DNA of 64,000 bases from NCBI GenBank assembly GCA_039105265.1, contig JAPFFF010000013.1, positions 620,001 to 684,000 on the forward strand, given 5' to 3'. Source of the stretch: Tritrichomonas musculus (Eukaryota; Parabasalia; Tritrichomonadida; Tritrichomonadidae). Under the pieces are notes generated by a model. The model was not told where the DNA came from. It worked only from the letters and a program-made list of their open reading frames with translations, and made no database searches. The position numbers and the translations under genes were made by a program. Below, one piece after another: positions 41,803 through 51,063 of the stretch. Within the stretch, counting starts at the first letter, position 1. Every line of letters starts with the position of its first letter.

Positions 41803-42110
41803 AGAAATGATATAATTTTATTTACTGTATTTCTGATTTCATTTATTTCATTCCTTAATTCTTCAATGGCATCCGTCCTGGGTGAAGCCTTACCTATCTC
41901 TTTTTCGTCTTTTTCAACCCATTTCTTTAACATCAACACACCCTTTATTTTTGTAATTCTATAACCATCGATTTTATACATTTTGTTTAATTTATGAGTC
42001 GTTAACTTATCTACTTCTTCCTTATTCTTTGAATACCATAAATTAAATTCATCGACTGTTTTAAATTCTTTTAAATAGTTTTTAATTGGTTCAATAACTT
42101 TTAAATCCAT
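41754..42110 (-). CDS. small Polinton protein, unknown, with coiled coil
   Basis: 118 residues, beginning MDLKVIEPIKNYLKEFKTVD. The first 70 residues look like a small alpha-helical, Lys-rich fold (EFNLWYSKNKEEVDKLTTHK). The C-terminal 45 residues include a coiled coil (IEELRNEINEIRNTVNKIIS). It overlaps the packaging ATPase tail to tail by 49 bp. DNA binding is possible from the basic charge but not shown. Family not recognised. Confidence 0.6.
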   Translation of the reverse strand: MDLKVIEPIKNYLKEFKTVDEFNLWYSKNKEEVDKLTTHKLNKMYKIDGYRITKIKGVLMLKKWVEKDEKEIGKASPRTDAIEELRNEINEIRNTVNKIISFLQESSSSIDVLPPSTT

Positions 42111-42180
42111 GAATTATGAAATAATTCTGATCAAAGATCTTTAATTAAAAACAAAAATAAAAATTTTTAATTAATAATAA

Positions 42181-42324
42181 ATGAGTTTATCAGAAATTTT
42201 TCTTGGTTGTTTAACAATTATTGAACTCGCTAATTTACTCATTCGCATTGTGAAACTTTCCCCAACATTAAACGATAAACCACCTGAATTAACTGATGAA
42301 ATGAGGAAACGACTTTACTCATGA
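42181..42324 (+). CDS. 47-residue single-pass membrane protein
   Basis: Open frame MSLSEIFLGCLTIIELANLL... with a hydrophobic N-terminal segment of about 20 residues and a charged C-terminal half (PPELTDEMRKRLYS). The ATG is preceded by TTTTTAATTAATAATAA, the A/T-rich form shared by other Polinton starts. It fills the gap between two minus-strand genes exactly, which supports it. Small membrane proteins are common in virophages and Polintons; function unknown. Confidence 0.5.
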   Translation: MSLSEIFLGCLTIIELANLLIRIVKLSPTLNDKPPELTDEMRKRLYS

Positions 42325-42331
42325 TTTATTT

Positions 42332-42652
42332 TTATTCCTTCAATAACGGAATATCAAACCTTCTAATACCTGCTCCGTTCGCTCCAACAATTCTTCTAGC
42401 TCCTGCACCATTCGCACCTAACGCGTTAACGTTTCCTCCTTTATAATTAATTCTGTCATTTAATTTACTCACACCATTTCCGATTGTATTTATTACCTCA
42501 CCAGCACTTCCACCTATTAAATCACCAGCTTGTCCTATCAATGGTGCAAATCTACCAACTGTTTCAACTGCTTTCTTTACTTTTGGAACTATTTTGCCAA
42601 TTATGTTTTTAGCTCCGTTCACAATATTTTTAAACCAACTTCCAAACGCCAT
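42332..42652 (-). CDS. pVI/pX-like small capsid protein candidate A
   Basis: 106 residues starting MAFGSWFKNIVNGAKNIIGK. The N-terminus can form a basic amphipathic helix followed by a Gly/Ala-rich segment. The eight-residue opening MAFGSWFK is shared with the 75-residue protein at 50521, so the two are paralogous at least in the leader. The composition resembles membrane-lytic minor capsid proteins of adenovirus type. A segment DLIGGS fits the adenoviral protease cleavage form (M/I/L)XGG-X, yet no such protease was found in the element. Role inferred. Confidence 0.6.
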   Translation of the reverse strand: MAFGSWFKNIVNGAKNIIGKIVPKVKKAVETVGRFAPLIGQAGDLIGGSAGEVINTIGNGVSKLNDRINYKGGNVNALGANGAGARRIVGANGAGIRRFDIPLLKE

Positions 42653-42763
42653 ATTTTCATTAATGTAAAAAATTTATTTTTCATTTCTTAATTCATTTAT
42701 TTTTTCAAACTATAAATTCTTTTCTTTATTAACTTATTATTTAATTTTTTTTCAATATTTAAA

Positions 42764-44437
42764 ATGACATACTTAAACGCTCAGACGAAAAATTTAGGAA
42801 ATGATGAAGGAGATATTCTCTCATTCTTTCAAAATAAACTTAGACATTTAATTCAACGAAATGGTGGTGATAATTCATTTTCATGGATTATGGAAGAATT
42901 CAAAGATAAAGATGCTCCCCTTCCAGTAGGTACCAAAACACGTATAAAACTCACTCATTCAGGACACACTATTTCACAAATTGAAAAATCATTTTCAACA
43001 ATACTTTTAGATTTTCAATTAAAACTTTCTGATAAAATTGATGTTTCAGCAGATACTAACGGATTAATGAAAATATTTGTTGGTTTCAAAAATGCTGTTG
43101 AATTTTATGAAGATTGTAGATTTTGGGTTAATGGAAAACTTTTAGATACATACAGACAAGATGAACTTCAACGTGAATCATTCGCTTATAACTCAATTAA
43201 ACCACGAGATGCAAAAGCTACATCAAAATTCAGTCATTCAACATGGGAAAATGTTAGTCAATATTCACCATCTATATGTGGATGTTATATTGATTTAAAG
43301 GATATAGCAGATGGTCAACCACACACATTCACAATTGAATTAACGATACCATTTATTGATCAACTCGCACTTCAGGCATGGCAACTTTATCCAAACGCAA
43401 TTTGTGGTGAAATTGAAGAAGAAGTTAAGACATCATTACGTGCTATGGTTTGGTGTCAAGTTAATCCAAACGTTGTTAAAGAAACTTTACAATTCCTTGA
43501 AGATAAACCAATAGATGAAGAAATGCCAGCTGTCGTTCCAATTACTCGTAAATTCACACAAGTAGGTAATCCATCAAACATAGTCATCGAATATAAAGCT
43601 GGTGCAAATTCAGAACCTGCTGATGGATCATTAAAAGTTACTGTTGGTTCAGATGTAAACGGAATTGATATGAAAGTTGGTAAAATAACATTACAAGTTT
43701 TAGGTGGTACCATTCAACTTGGTCGATCAAATCTCGCTGGTTTTGGTCTCAAACCTGGAGTATATCAAGGACTCGTTCATGAATTACAAACACCATTATT
43801 AGTTCCATCACAAGAATTAACGCGTGAAATATTCGAAGGAAGCGCCAAAGTTAATGGTTTAGAAATTTCAAAATCAATTCCTCTCAGAAATGCTACAAAT
43901 ATTACAATGATGTTTCCACGTACTCCAGGAGATATTACATGTTTTGAAAATATCATGTATCAAAATGTTCAATTAGTCGTTAATAAAAGAACTTATCCAG
44001 ACACTGAATTCAGAAGTACATGTAGCGCCCGATTTTATCAACATCAATTAATCGCTAATGAATTAGATGGTTCACTTGAAGCTACTCAAGAATTTGAAGA
44101 TTCATTTACTCAATCTCTTAATGATCCAGTAACTGGTAAACGTTACACAAACTGCAGAAGTGATGGAACAAGTTTTGGTATTAACTTCCAACTTGAACGT
44201 TCAAACGCTGGTTATGTATTTGATGGAATCGATACTGGTTCAAATTCTGTTACTGTCACTTTCCGTGGTCAACCATTATACAGAGGTGATGATGACACAT
44301 ATTTCATTCCTGATTTAGAACATAAAGAACAACATCCACCAGCACCAGAAGCTTGGGTATGTAGCGATACATACTTTACTTGGTCTGTTAATGGTGTTGA
44401 ATATTTCCCTAAAGGTGTTCCATTCGGTTATGAATAA
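42764..44437 (+). CDS. major capsid protein (double jelly-roll) candidate
   Basis: A 557-residue, beta-rich protein in the position of the Polinton major capsid gene. Notable segments are SFSTILLDFQLKL, FVGFKNAVEFYEDCRFWVNG, SHSTWENVSQYSPSICGCYI and IPFIDQLALQAWQLYPNAIC, followed by a second beta-rich half (GGTIQLGRSNLAGFGLKPGV; TFRGQPLYRGDDDTYFIPDL). No signal peptide or membrane segment. The length, neighbourhood and general character agree with Polinton MCPs. The assignment rests on context and pattern memory rather than a search. A structure prediction should show two upright jelly rolls. Confidence 0.72.
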   Translation: MTYLNAQTKNLGNDEGDILSFFQNKLRHLIQRNGGDNSFSWIMEEFKDKDAPLPVGTKTRIKLTHSGHTISQIEKSFSTILLDFQLKLSDKIDVSADTNGLMKIFVGFKNAVEFYEDCRFWVNGKLLDTYRQDELQRESFAYNSIKPRDAKATSKFSHSTWENVSQYSPSICGCYIDLKDIADGQPHTFTIELTIPFIDQLALQAWQLYPNAICGEIEEEVKTSLRAMVWCQVNPNVVKETLQFLEDKPIDEEMPAVVPITRKFTQVGNPSNIVIEYKAGANSEPADGSLKVTVGSDVNGIDMKVGKITLQVLGGTIQLGRSNLAGFGLKPGVYQGLVHELQTPLLVPSQELTREIFEGSAKVNGLEISKSIPLRNATNITMMFPRTPGDITCFENIMYQNVQLVVNKRTYPDTEFRSTCSARFYQHQLIANELDGSLEATQEFEDSFTQSLNDPVTGKRYTNCRSDGTSFGINFQLERSNAGYVFDGIDTGSNSVTVTFRGQPLYRGDDDTYFIPDLEHKEQHPPAPEAWVCSDTYFTWSVNGVEYFPKGVPFGYE

Positions 44438-44534
44438 ATCTAATAATTAATTTATTTATTTTTCATTTCAAACGTTTTCAAAAAATTTTAAATCTATTTA
44501 AAATTAATTTTTCAAATTTTTTATTTCTATACAA

Positions 44535-45005
44535 ATGAGTGAATACATCAACATTAATAAGTTATTTGAAAAACTTCCTGAATCAGAACTTAAAGCTGTT
44601 CAAGTATATTTTGATGACTTCATAACTGATAAATTCTATAAATACAAAATGAACGTAAAGATATTATTTCTTTCATTAGTTTATAAAAATAATACCCAAA
44701 ATGTCATGACATATAAAGAATTTAGAGAGTTATTCCCTGAGTGTGAATGGTTAACTATTCCTAAACGTGCCTTCGGTGCCTTAACGTCAGGATCACAAAT
44801 ACGATTAATGAAAGCTTATATTAAAGCTGATAGAATAAATTATAAAACGACATTTTATCATGAATGTGTAGTAAAAGAATGTGAAAACCAAAATAAACTT
44901 AATGAATTCATTAAAAATAGGTCTGAGGCTAAAGTTCAAATTGTAAATGAATTATCCGAAAAATGTAACATTAATGATGAAGAAATAGACCCAGACTTGT
45001 TTTAA
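44535..45005 (+). CDS. Polinton protein of 156 residues, unknown
   Basis: Begins MSEYININKLFEKLPESELK. Predominantly alpha-helical, with a conserved-looking core (TYKEFRELFPECEWLTIPKR; AFGALTSGSQIRLMKAYIKA) and an acidic tail ending NDEEIDPDLF. It lies in the same orientation between the capsid and fibre-like genes, 97 bp after the capsid stop. The ATG is preceded by TTTTTTATTTCTATACAA. No family recognised; a virion-associated or late role is inferred from position. Confidence 0.6.
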   Translation: MSEYININKLFEKLPESELKAVQVYFDDFITDKFYKYKMNVKILFLSLVYKNNTQNVMTYKEFRELFPECEWLTIPKRAFGALTSGSQIRLMKAYIKADRINYKTTFYHECVVKECENQNKLNEFIKNRSEAKVQIVNELSEKCNINDEEIDPDLF

Positions 45006-45014
45006 ATTTATAAA

Positions 45015-45022
45015 TTTTTATC
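45015..45022 (+). promoter_or_regulatory. TTTTTATC motif
   Basis: Lies 10-17 bases before the ATG at 45032, in the context TTTTTATCCTAATATAA. The same arrangement occurs before the polymerase (TTTTTTATCTAATATAA, minus strand). Confidence 0.45.
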
Positions 45023-45031
45023 CTAATATAA

Positions 45032-45382
45032 ATGAAGATTAATGATACAATCATTGATTTATGTCTTAATGTGTCAATAAATAATGTCATTAGCGAAAAT
45101 GCTATTTACGATCATATTTTCGACATCGTTTTCGATTTATATGATGAAATAACTAATGATAAAGAAATAAATCAAGAATGTTGCCAAAAATTAATTGCCA
45201 TATGCGAGGAAACATTTGAAGTTAAAGTTAATGAATATGTTGATTTAATAAATGAAGGATTAACAGAAGATATCAAGAAAAATGATTTCAAGCTTGATTT
45301 ATTCATGTCCCAAAAAGCATATTCATTAATACCAATAATTAAAAACTATTTAATCGAAAATTATGAAATTTTCTCGAAATAG
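45032..45382 (+). CDS. Polinton protein of 116 residues, unknown
   Basis: Begins MKINDTIIDLCLNVSINNVI. Acidic and probably all-helical, with two closely spaced Cys (QECCQKLIAICEE). Starts 27 bp after the preceding gene and shows a TTTTTATC motif just upstream, so it is likely expressed with the other element genes. No membrane segment, signal or domain recognised. Confidence 0.55.
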   Translation: MKINDTIIDLCLNVSINNVISENAIYDHIFDIVFDLYDEITNDKEINQECCQKLIAICEETFEVKVNEYVDLINEGLTEDIKKNDFKLDLFMSQKAYSLIPIIKNYLIENYEIFSK

Positions 45383-45447
45383 ACCCAGACGAATTCTAAA
45401 AGAATTCTGCAGCCAAAAGCTACATGTTTTAAATTTATATATTTTTA

Positions 45448-45455
45448 TTTTTATC
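45448..45455 (+). promoter_or_regulatory. TTTTTATC motif
   Basis: Lies 10-17 bases before the ATG at 45465. Confidence 0.4.
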
Positions 45456-45464
45456 AAATCATAA

Positions 45465-45806
45465 ATGACCAAATCAACCAAAACTTACTTTATCACTCGT
45501 GACTATATTAATAAATTTCCTCCTGAGTTCGTTAATTCTCGTAATGATAAATATATTTCATTTCAATATTGTCGTGCTACATGTAATGATTACCTTGATG
45601 GTGAAACTGAAGTGCACGCATCATTTGTTCCTCGCGATGAATATTGTGATTCTCTCGTTTGGTATGCAAATTTAACACCACCTGATGACAACAGAAAATA
45701 TAAATATACATTAAACCATGATCGTTTTAAAGTATGGTTCACTGATGCAAAAGGTAATGAAATAATACCTGATAATTTCACATTATTCCTTAAATTTGAA
45801 TACTAG
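45465..45806 (+). CDS. beta-rich small Polinton protein, possible minor capsid or tail part
   Basis: 113 residues, MTKSTKTYFITRDYINKFPP at the start and FTLFLKFEY at the end. Aromatic-rich with alternating hydrophobic residues that suggest a beta-sandwich (YISFQYCRATCNDYLDGETE; HASFVPRDEYCDSLVWYANL). It directly precedes the large fibre-like gene. It is shorter than the usual Polinton penton protein, so that identity is not claimed. A small structural protein is the likeliest reading. Confidence 0.55.
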   Translation: MTKSTKTYFITRDYINKFPPEFVNSRNDKYISFQYCRATCNDYLDGETEVHASFVPRDEYCDSLVWYANLTPPDDNRKYKYTLNHDRFKVWFTDAKGNEIIPDNFTLFLKFEY

Positions 45807-45893
45807 CGTAACTTTTACGAAGTATTGATTTTTATAAAATCTCTAAACTTCGTATATTAAAAATATTTATTTTTATAATTAATAAATTAATAA

Positions 45894-48800
45894 ATGACTG
45901 CAATAATTACAAAACAAAATGCAAAAGATGGTGCCTTTACTGGAGGCTCTGGCGATGGTGGAGGTGGTAGTCCAGATAAAGACTCGGAATTTAAAAATAT
46001 TCATGTTCACGGTGATGCAACAGTTGACGGTGATATAATAATGACTTCAACAGATCCTCAAAGTTTAACATTAAGACTTGCTGATATTGACGCTTCAGTT
46101 TCATCATACAATACACAAACAATGAAATTTAATGATGAATTAAACAATCATGAATCAAGAATTAAAACATTAGAAGATAAACAAGATGGTGATGATGGTG
46201 ACTTTTCATTTGAAGATGGTATATATGATTTCATCATTACTTCAGATAAATTAACGGAAAATTTAGATCAACCAGATTTAAATTCGTTATCAATCAAAAC
46301 TGAATTTGGTGAATATATCGGTGATGTATTCGAAATAGAATTACCTGCATATATGAAATTACCAAAAGCGATTATTTCAAAAACTTCAAAAGAAAACATG
46401 TTTAAAAATCCTATCATTAACATCTCAAGCAATAATTATGAGTTAGTTTATCAAGAAGATGATGTTGGAGCAAAAATATATATGTCTAACAAAAAAGGTG
46501 ATACACCATTAAATTTATATACATCTGGATTTATGAAAATAAATTATATCGCAAATCAAAAAACAAATGTTAGTTGTGACAAAGCTAATGATTCAAATAA
46601 ATTAATAAATCTTAGGTGTAATACAATAGATGCGGATAATTGCTTTAAATTATATCGTTCACCATTGCCCGACTTCTATGAAATGAAAGCTTACGGTGTA
46701 ATAGATGATAAAACAAATCCTTTATATTATGCTGATTGGGGATATATTCCAGGTAGTCCTGAATTTGAAGCATTAATTGAAGGTCAAACTTTTGAATTTC
46801 ATGATGAAGCATTCGGTACTGATTACAAAATGACTAAACAAGGTAATGAATGGGTAGGTACTAATTACAGTTTCAATATACCCCTGAAATTAACACGTAA
46901 AAATCCTGGTTCTCATGAAGTAGCCTTTATATGCATTGCTAAAAATGAAGCCAATAAAAAAGTATTACACACTTTCGCAGGTTATGATAATCAAGGAAAC
47001 CCATTTGAGTTATTAGTTAATAAAGGAATGTTAACACCAAAAGATAACTGTAAAATTCAAACGTATAAAGAAGATAATGACGCATGGAGGGTTTACATTT
47101 ACCCCGTCAAAGATTTTGCTAATTGTACATATTCAGCAACTTTAAACATAAACAATAAAACTTATGACTTCATTGTTGACTTCGAATATAAATCTTCAGG
47201 ATTAAATAATTATAAACTTCAATCCGACAATTATTTTGAATTACTTGAATACCATTATACTTCACCTTTGCAAGTCGGTAATCCTCCATATGGTTTAATA
47301 TTATATATGCCAAAAGATGATGAATTAATTTATACTATTGCTGATGTAAGTTATGAAAAAGGAATGAATACATTTGAGTTCTTAGCTAATACTGGATATT
47401 ATACTGTCTCACCACGACCTGAAGCATGCACAACATTATATACAAACTTTAACATTCAAACATCAGGAGTTGTTATTGGTGAAAATATTGAATCCCACGT
47501 TTTCGTTTTAAATTCATTAGGTAACACAGTTGATATTGCGGTTAATCAAATATCAGCACTTCAAAATTATTGTGCAAAGTTAGAGAAAGAAATTAACGAT
47601 ATGAAAAATAAAACAAATTGGTTTGATGTAGTTATGGATGTCGTACAAATTAGTAACTTTTGTTTTAACTTTGGTGGATTAATGAAAGTTGGTGCTGAAG
47701 GTATATTTGGTGCATTAAAATTAGCGTTTAGTAAAAATGCTGGATCAACTGTTAAAGAAGTTGCATATGTTGATGAAATAATTGACGATGGAATTGTTTT
47801 ATCACCTCATGAAGTCATTGAAGAAAAACCTTATGTTGAAACAGAAACTATCATACCTAATGATAAATTATGTTTTAAATATTACTTTGAACATATTGAA
47901 ACTAATTATAAAGTTGATGTTTCATTTATGGTTGATGATGATGGAGAAGTATATAAAAATTATGAATATGAATATAAAGATGATAAAACGTTTGAATGCT
48001 TAAATCAAGAAGTTGCTGATTCATCAGCTTATCCTTGTGAACCCGTTTATGAATTTCCATATCTTTTAATTTATGGAACAATTCAACCATCATTTGTTAA
48101 ACTCAAATACACCCCAGCAGCTAAAAACGATAATGAATTATTATTAGGCGAAACATTAACTAATAACCAATTATTAACAGCATCAGCAACTAAAAAATTG
48201 ATTGAAAACCATAAAGAGCATATGTTAACATCATTAAACACATCAATGGATAATTACGCATTAAAAACTCAATTGATGAATTATGAATTAACAAAAGAGA
48301 TCCCTGATAATATTAACGTTAAAATTTATTTCAAATTCAAGTTAACGAAACCTTCACCAAACTTTACAGCAACGATAACATTTAAATGGGTAAATGCTGA
48401 AGGTGTGGATGATTCATACACTGGTGTATTCATCGTTGAGAATAATAAAATTGTTAAACGAACTGGTCCAAATAAGAAAATCACATTTTTAGGAGTTACT
48501 GGTTCTATTGGTGGACGTCAAACACAATATGGTTATTATAATTATGAAGAGGGAATATTTCAATGGACTCCAACAGTTGCTGAAGGAGGACGTGAAGTTT
48601 TTAATGTTGATCCTGAAAGAACATATTTTATTGAAAATGTTATTTATGGAAGTAATTTAAATTCCTATGCTTTAAAAACTGATATGCCAACGATACCAGA
48701 TGATTTAGTCAATAATGAAACATTAACGACAACATTAAATGATTATAGAAGGAAAGATGATTTAAGTTATGGAAACACTGATGAGATATTAACAAGAGAG

Positions 48801-49832
48801 AATGATATTTTAAATTATGAATTCGTTGACGTTCCATTTACATTTACTAAATATTCAACAAAAATATTATGTATTAGTGAATGGTATAAAATATTTAATA
48901 GAAATGAGTTTTATATTGATGCAACATTAACGAAAAATAGTAATGTAATAACTGGAACATATAAATATGAATTAACACATAGCAACGGCGTTAAAAAGAA
49001 ATATACATGTTCTGAAATTAATTATTCATTATATGTTACAACTTCCGGCACAATATCCGATATAAATGACATGTATATTTATGAAGGTGAGATTGTAATA
49101 AATAAATTAGGTTATAATTCAAAACCTTCTGAATTCCCTGATAATAAATTACTTTCAGCTAAATATGTTAATAATGAGTTTAATAATTTTGTCAATAATG
49201 AAACATTAACGACAACATTAAATGAATATATTCATAATGACAATTTAATTAAAGATATAATAATTGATGATGAAGGAAATATTGATGCAATGGATAAAAT
49301 AGTAATGCAAACTTTAAATAATTGTACATCTACTAATATATCTTTAAAACTATTTCAAACTTTAGATACAAAGATAACGAATTTAAAGGAGCAACCAAAC
49401 ACAACTATTACTCATTACTGTCCAATTGAAGAATCAATGAATTCAATAAATGATTTCATAGTTGGTGCACCAGTATATATGACAGGTAAGGTTTACAAAT
49501 ATGTCGATAGTTTATGGGTTCAAAGCACTGAAAATGACACTACAGATTGTATTTGTTCAGTAAAGACTAATGGAAAATGGAATGAGTATGTTGGAATTTG
49601 TGTTAAGATTGATAAAGTTAATAAATGTGTAACATTTGCGACACATGGAGATTATTTAGTTAAAGTTACAGATACATCATGTTATGGAGTTGGTGATGAA
49701 GTATTCATTGATGAAGGAGAATTGAAAACATTAACTGGTCAAACAGCTATTACATCAAAAATACACAGAACAACGGTGGGTGTGATTACAAGTATCATTA
49801 ACAAAAATATGATTTCAGTATTTAAGTCTTAA
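45894..49832 (+). CDS. giant fibre-like Polinton protein
   Basis: 1312 residues. The N-terminus is Gly-rich (TGGSGDGGGGS) and runs into a fibre-like strand (IHVHGDATVDGDIIMTS) and a coiled coil (residues 65-100). Many beta-rich segments follow. A hydrophobic stretch near residues 580-600 (VVMDVVQISNFCFNFGGLMK) is probably buried. YALKT..M and NNETLTTTLN repeats at about residues 800-1110 resemble trimeric phage fibre shafts. The C-terminal 140 residues (VGAPVYMTGKVYKYV; ICVKIDKVNKCVTFATHGDY) have the look of a compact beta head. By size and position it is the best candidate for a host-attachment fibre. The family is inferred; it ends tail to tail with the opposing gene. Confidence 0.65.
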   Translation: MTAIITKQNAKDGAFTGGSGDGGGGSPDKDSEFKNIHVHGDATVDGDIIMTSTDPQSLTLRLADIDASVSSYNTQTMKFNDELNNHESRIKTLEDKQDGDDGDFSFEDGIYDFIITSDKLTENLDQPDLNSLSIKTEFGEYIGDVFEIELPAYMKLPKAIISKTSKENMFKNPIINISSNNYELVYQEDDVGAKIYMSNKKGDTPLNLYTSGFMKINYIANQKTNVSCDKANDSNKLINLRCNTIDADNCFKLYRSPLPDFYEMKAYGVIDDKTNPLYYADWGYIPGSPEFEALIEGQTFEFHDEAFGTDYKMTKQGNEWVGTNYSFNIPLKLTRKNPGSHEVAFICIAKNEANKKVLHTFAGYDNQGNPFELLVNKGMLTPKDNCKIQTYKEDNDAWRVYIYPVKDFANCTYSATLNINNKTYDFIVDFEYKSSGLNNYKLQSDNYFELLEYHYTSPLQVGNPPYGLILYMPKDDELIYTIADVSYEKGMNTFEFLANTGYYTVSPRPEACTTLYTNFNIQTSGVVIGENIESHVFVLNSLGNTVDIAVNQISALQNYCAKLEKEINDMKNKTNWFDVVMDVVQISNFCFNFGGLMKVGAEGIFGALKLAFSKNAGSTVKEVAYVDEIIDDGIVLSPHEVIEEKPYVETETIIPNDKLCFKYYFEHIETNYKVDVSFMVDDDGEVYKNYEYEYKDDKTFECLNQEVADSSAYPCEPVYEFPYLLIYGTIQPSFVKLKYTPAAKNDNELLLGETLTNNQLLTASATKKLIENHKEHMLTSLNTSMDNYALKTQLMNYELTKEIPDNINVKIYFKFKLTKPSPNFTATITFKWVNAEGVDDSYTGVFIVENNKIVKRTGPNKKITFLGVTGSIGGRQTQYGYYNYEEGIFQWTPTVAEGGREVFNVDPERTYFIENVIYGSNLNSYALKTDMPTIPDDLVNNETLTTTLNDYRRKDDLSYGNTDEILTRENDILNYEFVDVPFTFTKYSTKILCISEWYKIFNRNEFYIDATLTKNSNVITGTYKYELTHSNGVKKKYTCSEINYSLYVTTSGTISDINDMYIYEGEIVINKLGYNSKPSEFPDNKLLSAKYVNNEFNNFVNNETLTTTLNEYIHNDNLIKDIIIDDEGNIDAMDKIVMQTLNNCTSTNISLKLFQTLDTKITNLKEQPNTTITHYCPIEESMNSINDFIVGAPVYMTGKVYKYVDSLWVQSTENDTTDCICSVKTNGKWNEYVGICVKIDKVNKCVTFATHGDYLVKVTDTSCYGVGDEVFIDEGELKTLTGQTAITSKIHRTTVGVITSIINKNMISVFKS

Positions 49833-50469
49833 TAGGTCATTTTCAAACTAATTCCATATTTAACAAATTCACTATAAATGTTATTGTAATCATATTTTAA
49901 CTCACTAGTTTTACCATCTTTAGTAATCAATATTTTTGAAACATAAATGATTTTGTTTGATTTTGAGTGCATCCAGAACATCCAATATCCTCATTAAGTA
50001 CTAAATCAACTTTCTCACAATCAGTTAATAACTTTATCATGTTCATTAATAACTTACTTTCACAAACAACGTAAGCATTTATTTTTAACGGGTTTGATTC
50101 ATACATTTCAACTAACATTTGTAGAAATTGGTTTTTCTTTTCTAAATCCTCAATTTCATTTCCTAAATCTGCAATACCTCTGTCTCGAGTTAATGGGAAA
50201 TTGCTGTTTGTTGGAGGTTGAGATTGATAGTTCAAATCCTCCGTCGTCGGAATATATAAAGTTTGACCAGCCAGTGGAATATCCGGAGGTTGGTTCGCTT
50301 GAGTAAAATTTACGTTTGGATTTATTGGTGGAACATTTGGATATAACGGAACTGTTTGAGGACGAGGTTTAGGTGATGGTTTAATGTTAATGTTAACATT
50401 TGTGTTTTGTTCTTGCTTAATAGTGTTATCGGTTTCACTACTTAATATTCTTGCTTGCTTTAATGTCAT
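49829..50469 (-). CDS. Pro-rich Polinton protein, frameshifted near its C-terminus
   Basis: 180 residues are open from the ATG at 50469 to a stop at 49927. The N-terminal 80 residues are Pro/Asn/Gln-rich and disordered (NINIKPSPKPRPQTVPLYPN). Then come a coiled coil and an alpha/beta segment (INAYVVCESKLLMNMIKLLT). After about 49985 the minus-one frame, not this one, continues with sensible protein sequence (NKIIYVSKILITKDGKTSEL) and stops at 49829-49831, exactly overlapping the stop of the fibre-like gene. The match of ends suggests a frameshift, real or artefactual. No standard slippery heptamer was evident at the junction. Confidence 0.6.
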
Positions 50470-50520
50470 ATTTAGTTTTAAATAAAAATATTAAATCATA
50501 ATTTTTAATTAAATTTAAAT

Positions 50521-50748
50521 ATGGCTTTTGGTAGTTGGTTTAAAAAGTTAGCGGGGAAAGTTAAAGAAGCAGCTAAAGATTTTGCTGATGGATTTAAATT
50601 TGGATGGAATAAAACAAAATCAATAATGGAAAAATTACCTGTTGTTGGTAATGTTGCAAAAATATTACCTAAATTTGATAATTCAAATAATCCAGCGTTG
50701 GAGTATTTCGGTAGTGATGGGTTCTATGTTAAAGATAAAGGTTCTTAA
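50521..50748 (+). CDS. pVI/pX-like small capsid protein candidate B
   Basis: 75 residues, starting MAFGSWFKKLAGKVKEAAKD, with the same opening octapeptide as the protein at 42652. The first 45 residues form a likely amphipathic basic helix pair; the rest is short and polar. It is divergently placed 51 bp from the Pro-rich gene, sharing an upstream TTTTTAATTAAATTTAAAT palindrome-like region. A membrane-active or DNA-associated virion protein is inferred from composition. Confidence 0.6.
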   Translation: MAFGSWFKKLAGKVKEAAKDFADGFKFGWNKTKSIMEKLPVVGNVAKILPKFDNSNNPALEYFGSDGFYVKDKGS

Positions 50749-50959
50749 CAGCTCTGTTTAATAATTGTCTTACTTTCATACACTGATCATATTTATTTTG
50801 AATTCTTGCACGACTAAGTTTTCCTTTCTCCGTTGTTGGTTCAGGTTGACTTAATACTTTTCTATAATATTGAAGACGTGAATTTATGAGTTTCAACGTT
50901 GGAGTAGCAAATGTTTTACGTTCATGTCGTTGTTTAAGGGGTGGTAAGGCTTGAGACAT
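50729..50959 (-). CDS. small basic Polinton protein
   Basis: 76 residues, MSQALPPLKQRHERKTFATP to the end VRQLLNRAVKNLYL; strongly basic and helical. It overlaps the preceding plus-strand gene by 20 bp at the 3' ends, in keeping with the compact layout. The ATG has a TTTTTATC motif 14-21 bases upstream on its strand (50973-50980). It could bind nucleic acid; no family recognised. Confidence 0.55.
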   Translation of the reverse strand: MSQALPPLKQRHERKTFATPTLKLINSRLQYYRKVLSQPEPTTEKGKLSRARIQNKYDQCMKVRQLLNRAVKNLYL

Positions 50960-50972
50960 ATTTTTATTATGT

Positions 50973-50980
50973 GATAAAAA
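50973..50980 (-). promoter_or_regulatory. TTTTTATC motif (minus strand)
   Basis: GATAAAAA on the plus strand, 14-21 bases upstream of the ATG at 50959. Confidence 0.4.
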
Positions 50981-51063
50981 ATTAAAAAATTAAAAATAAA
51001 CTAAATAATTATTTTTGCATTCATGAAATCATCAAATATCTTTAATTTAATTTAATTTAAATC

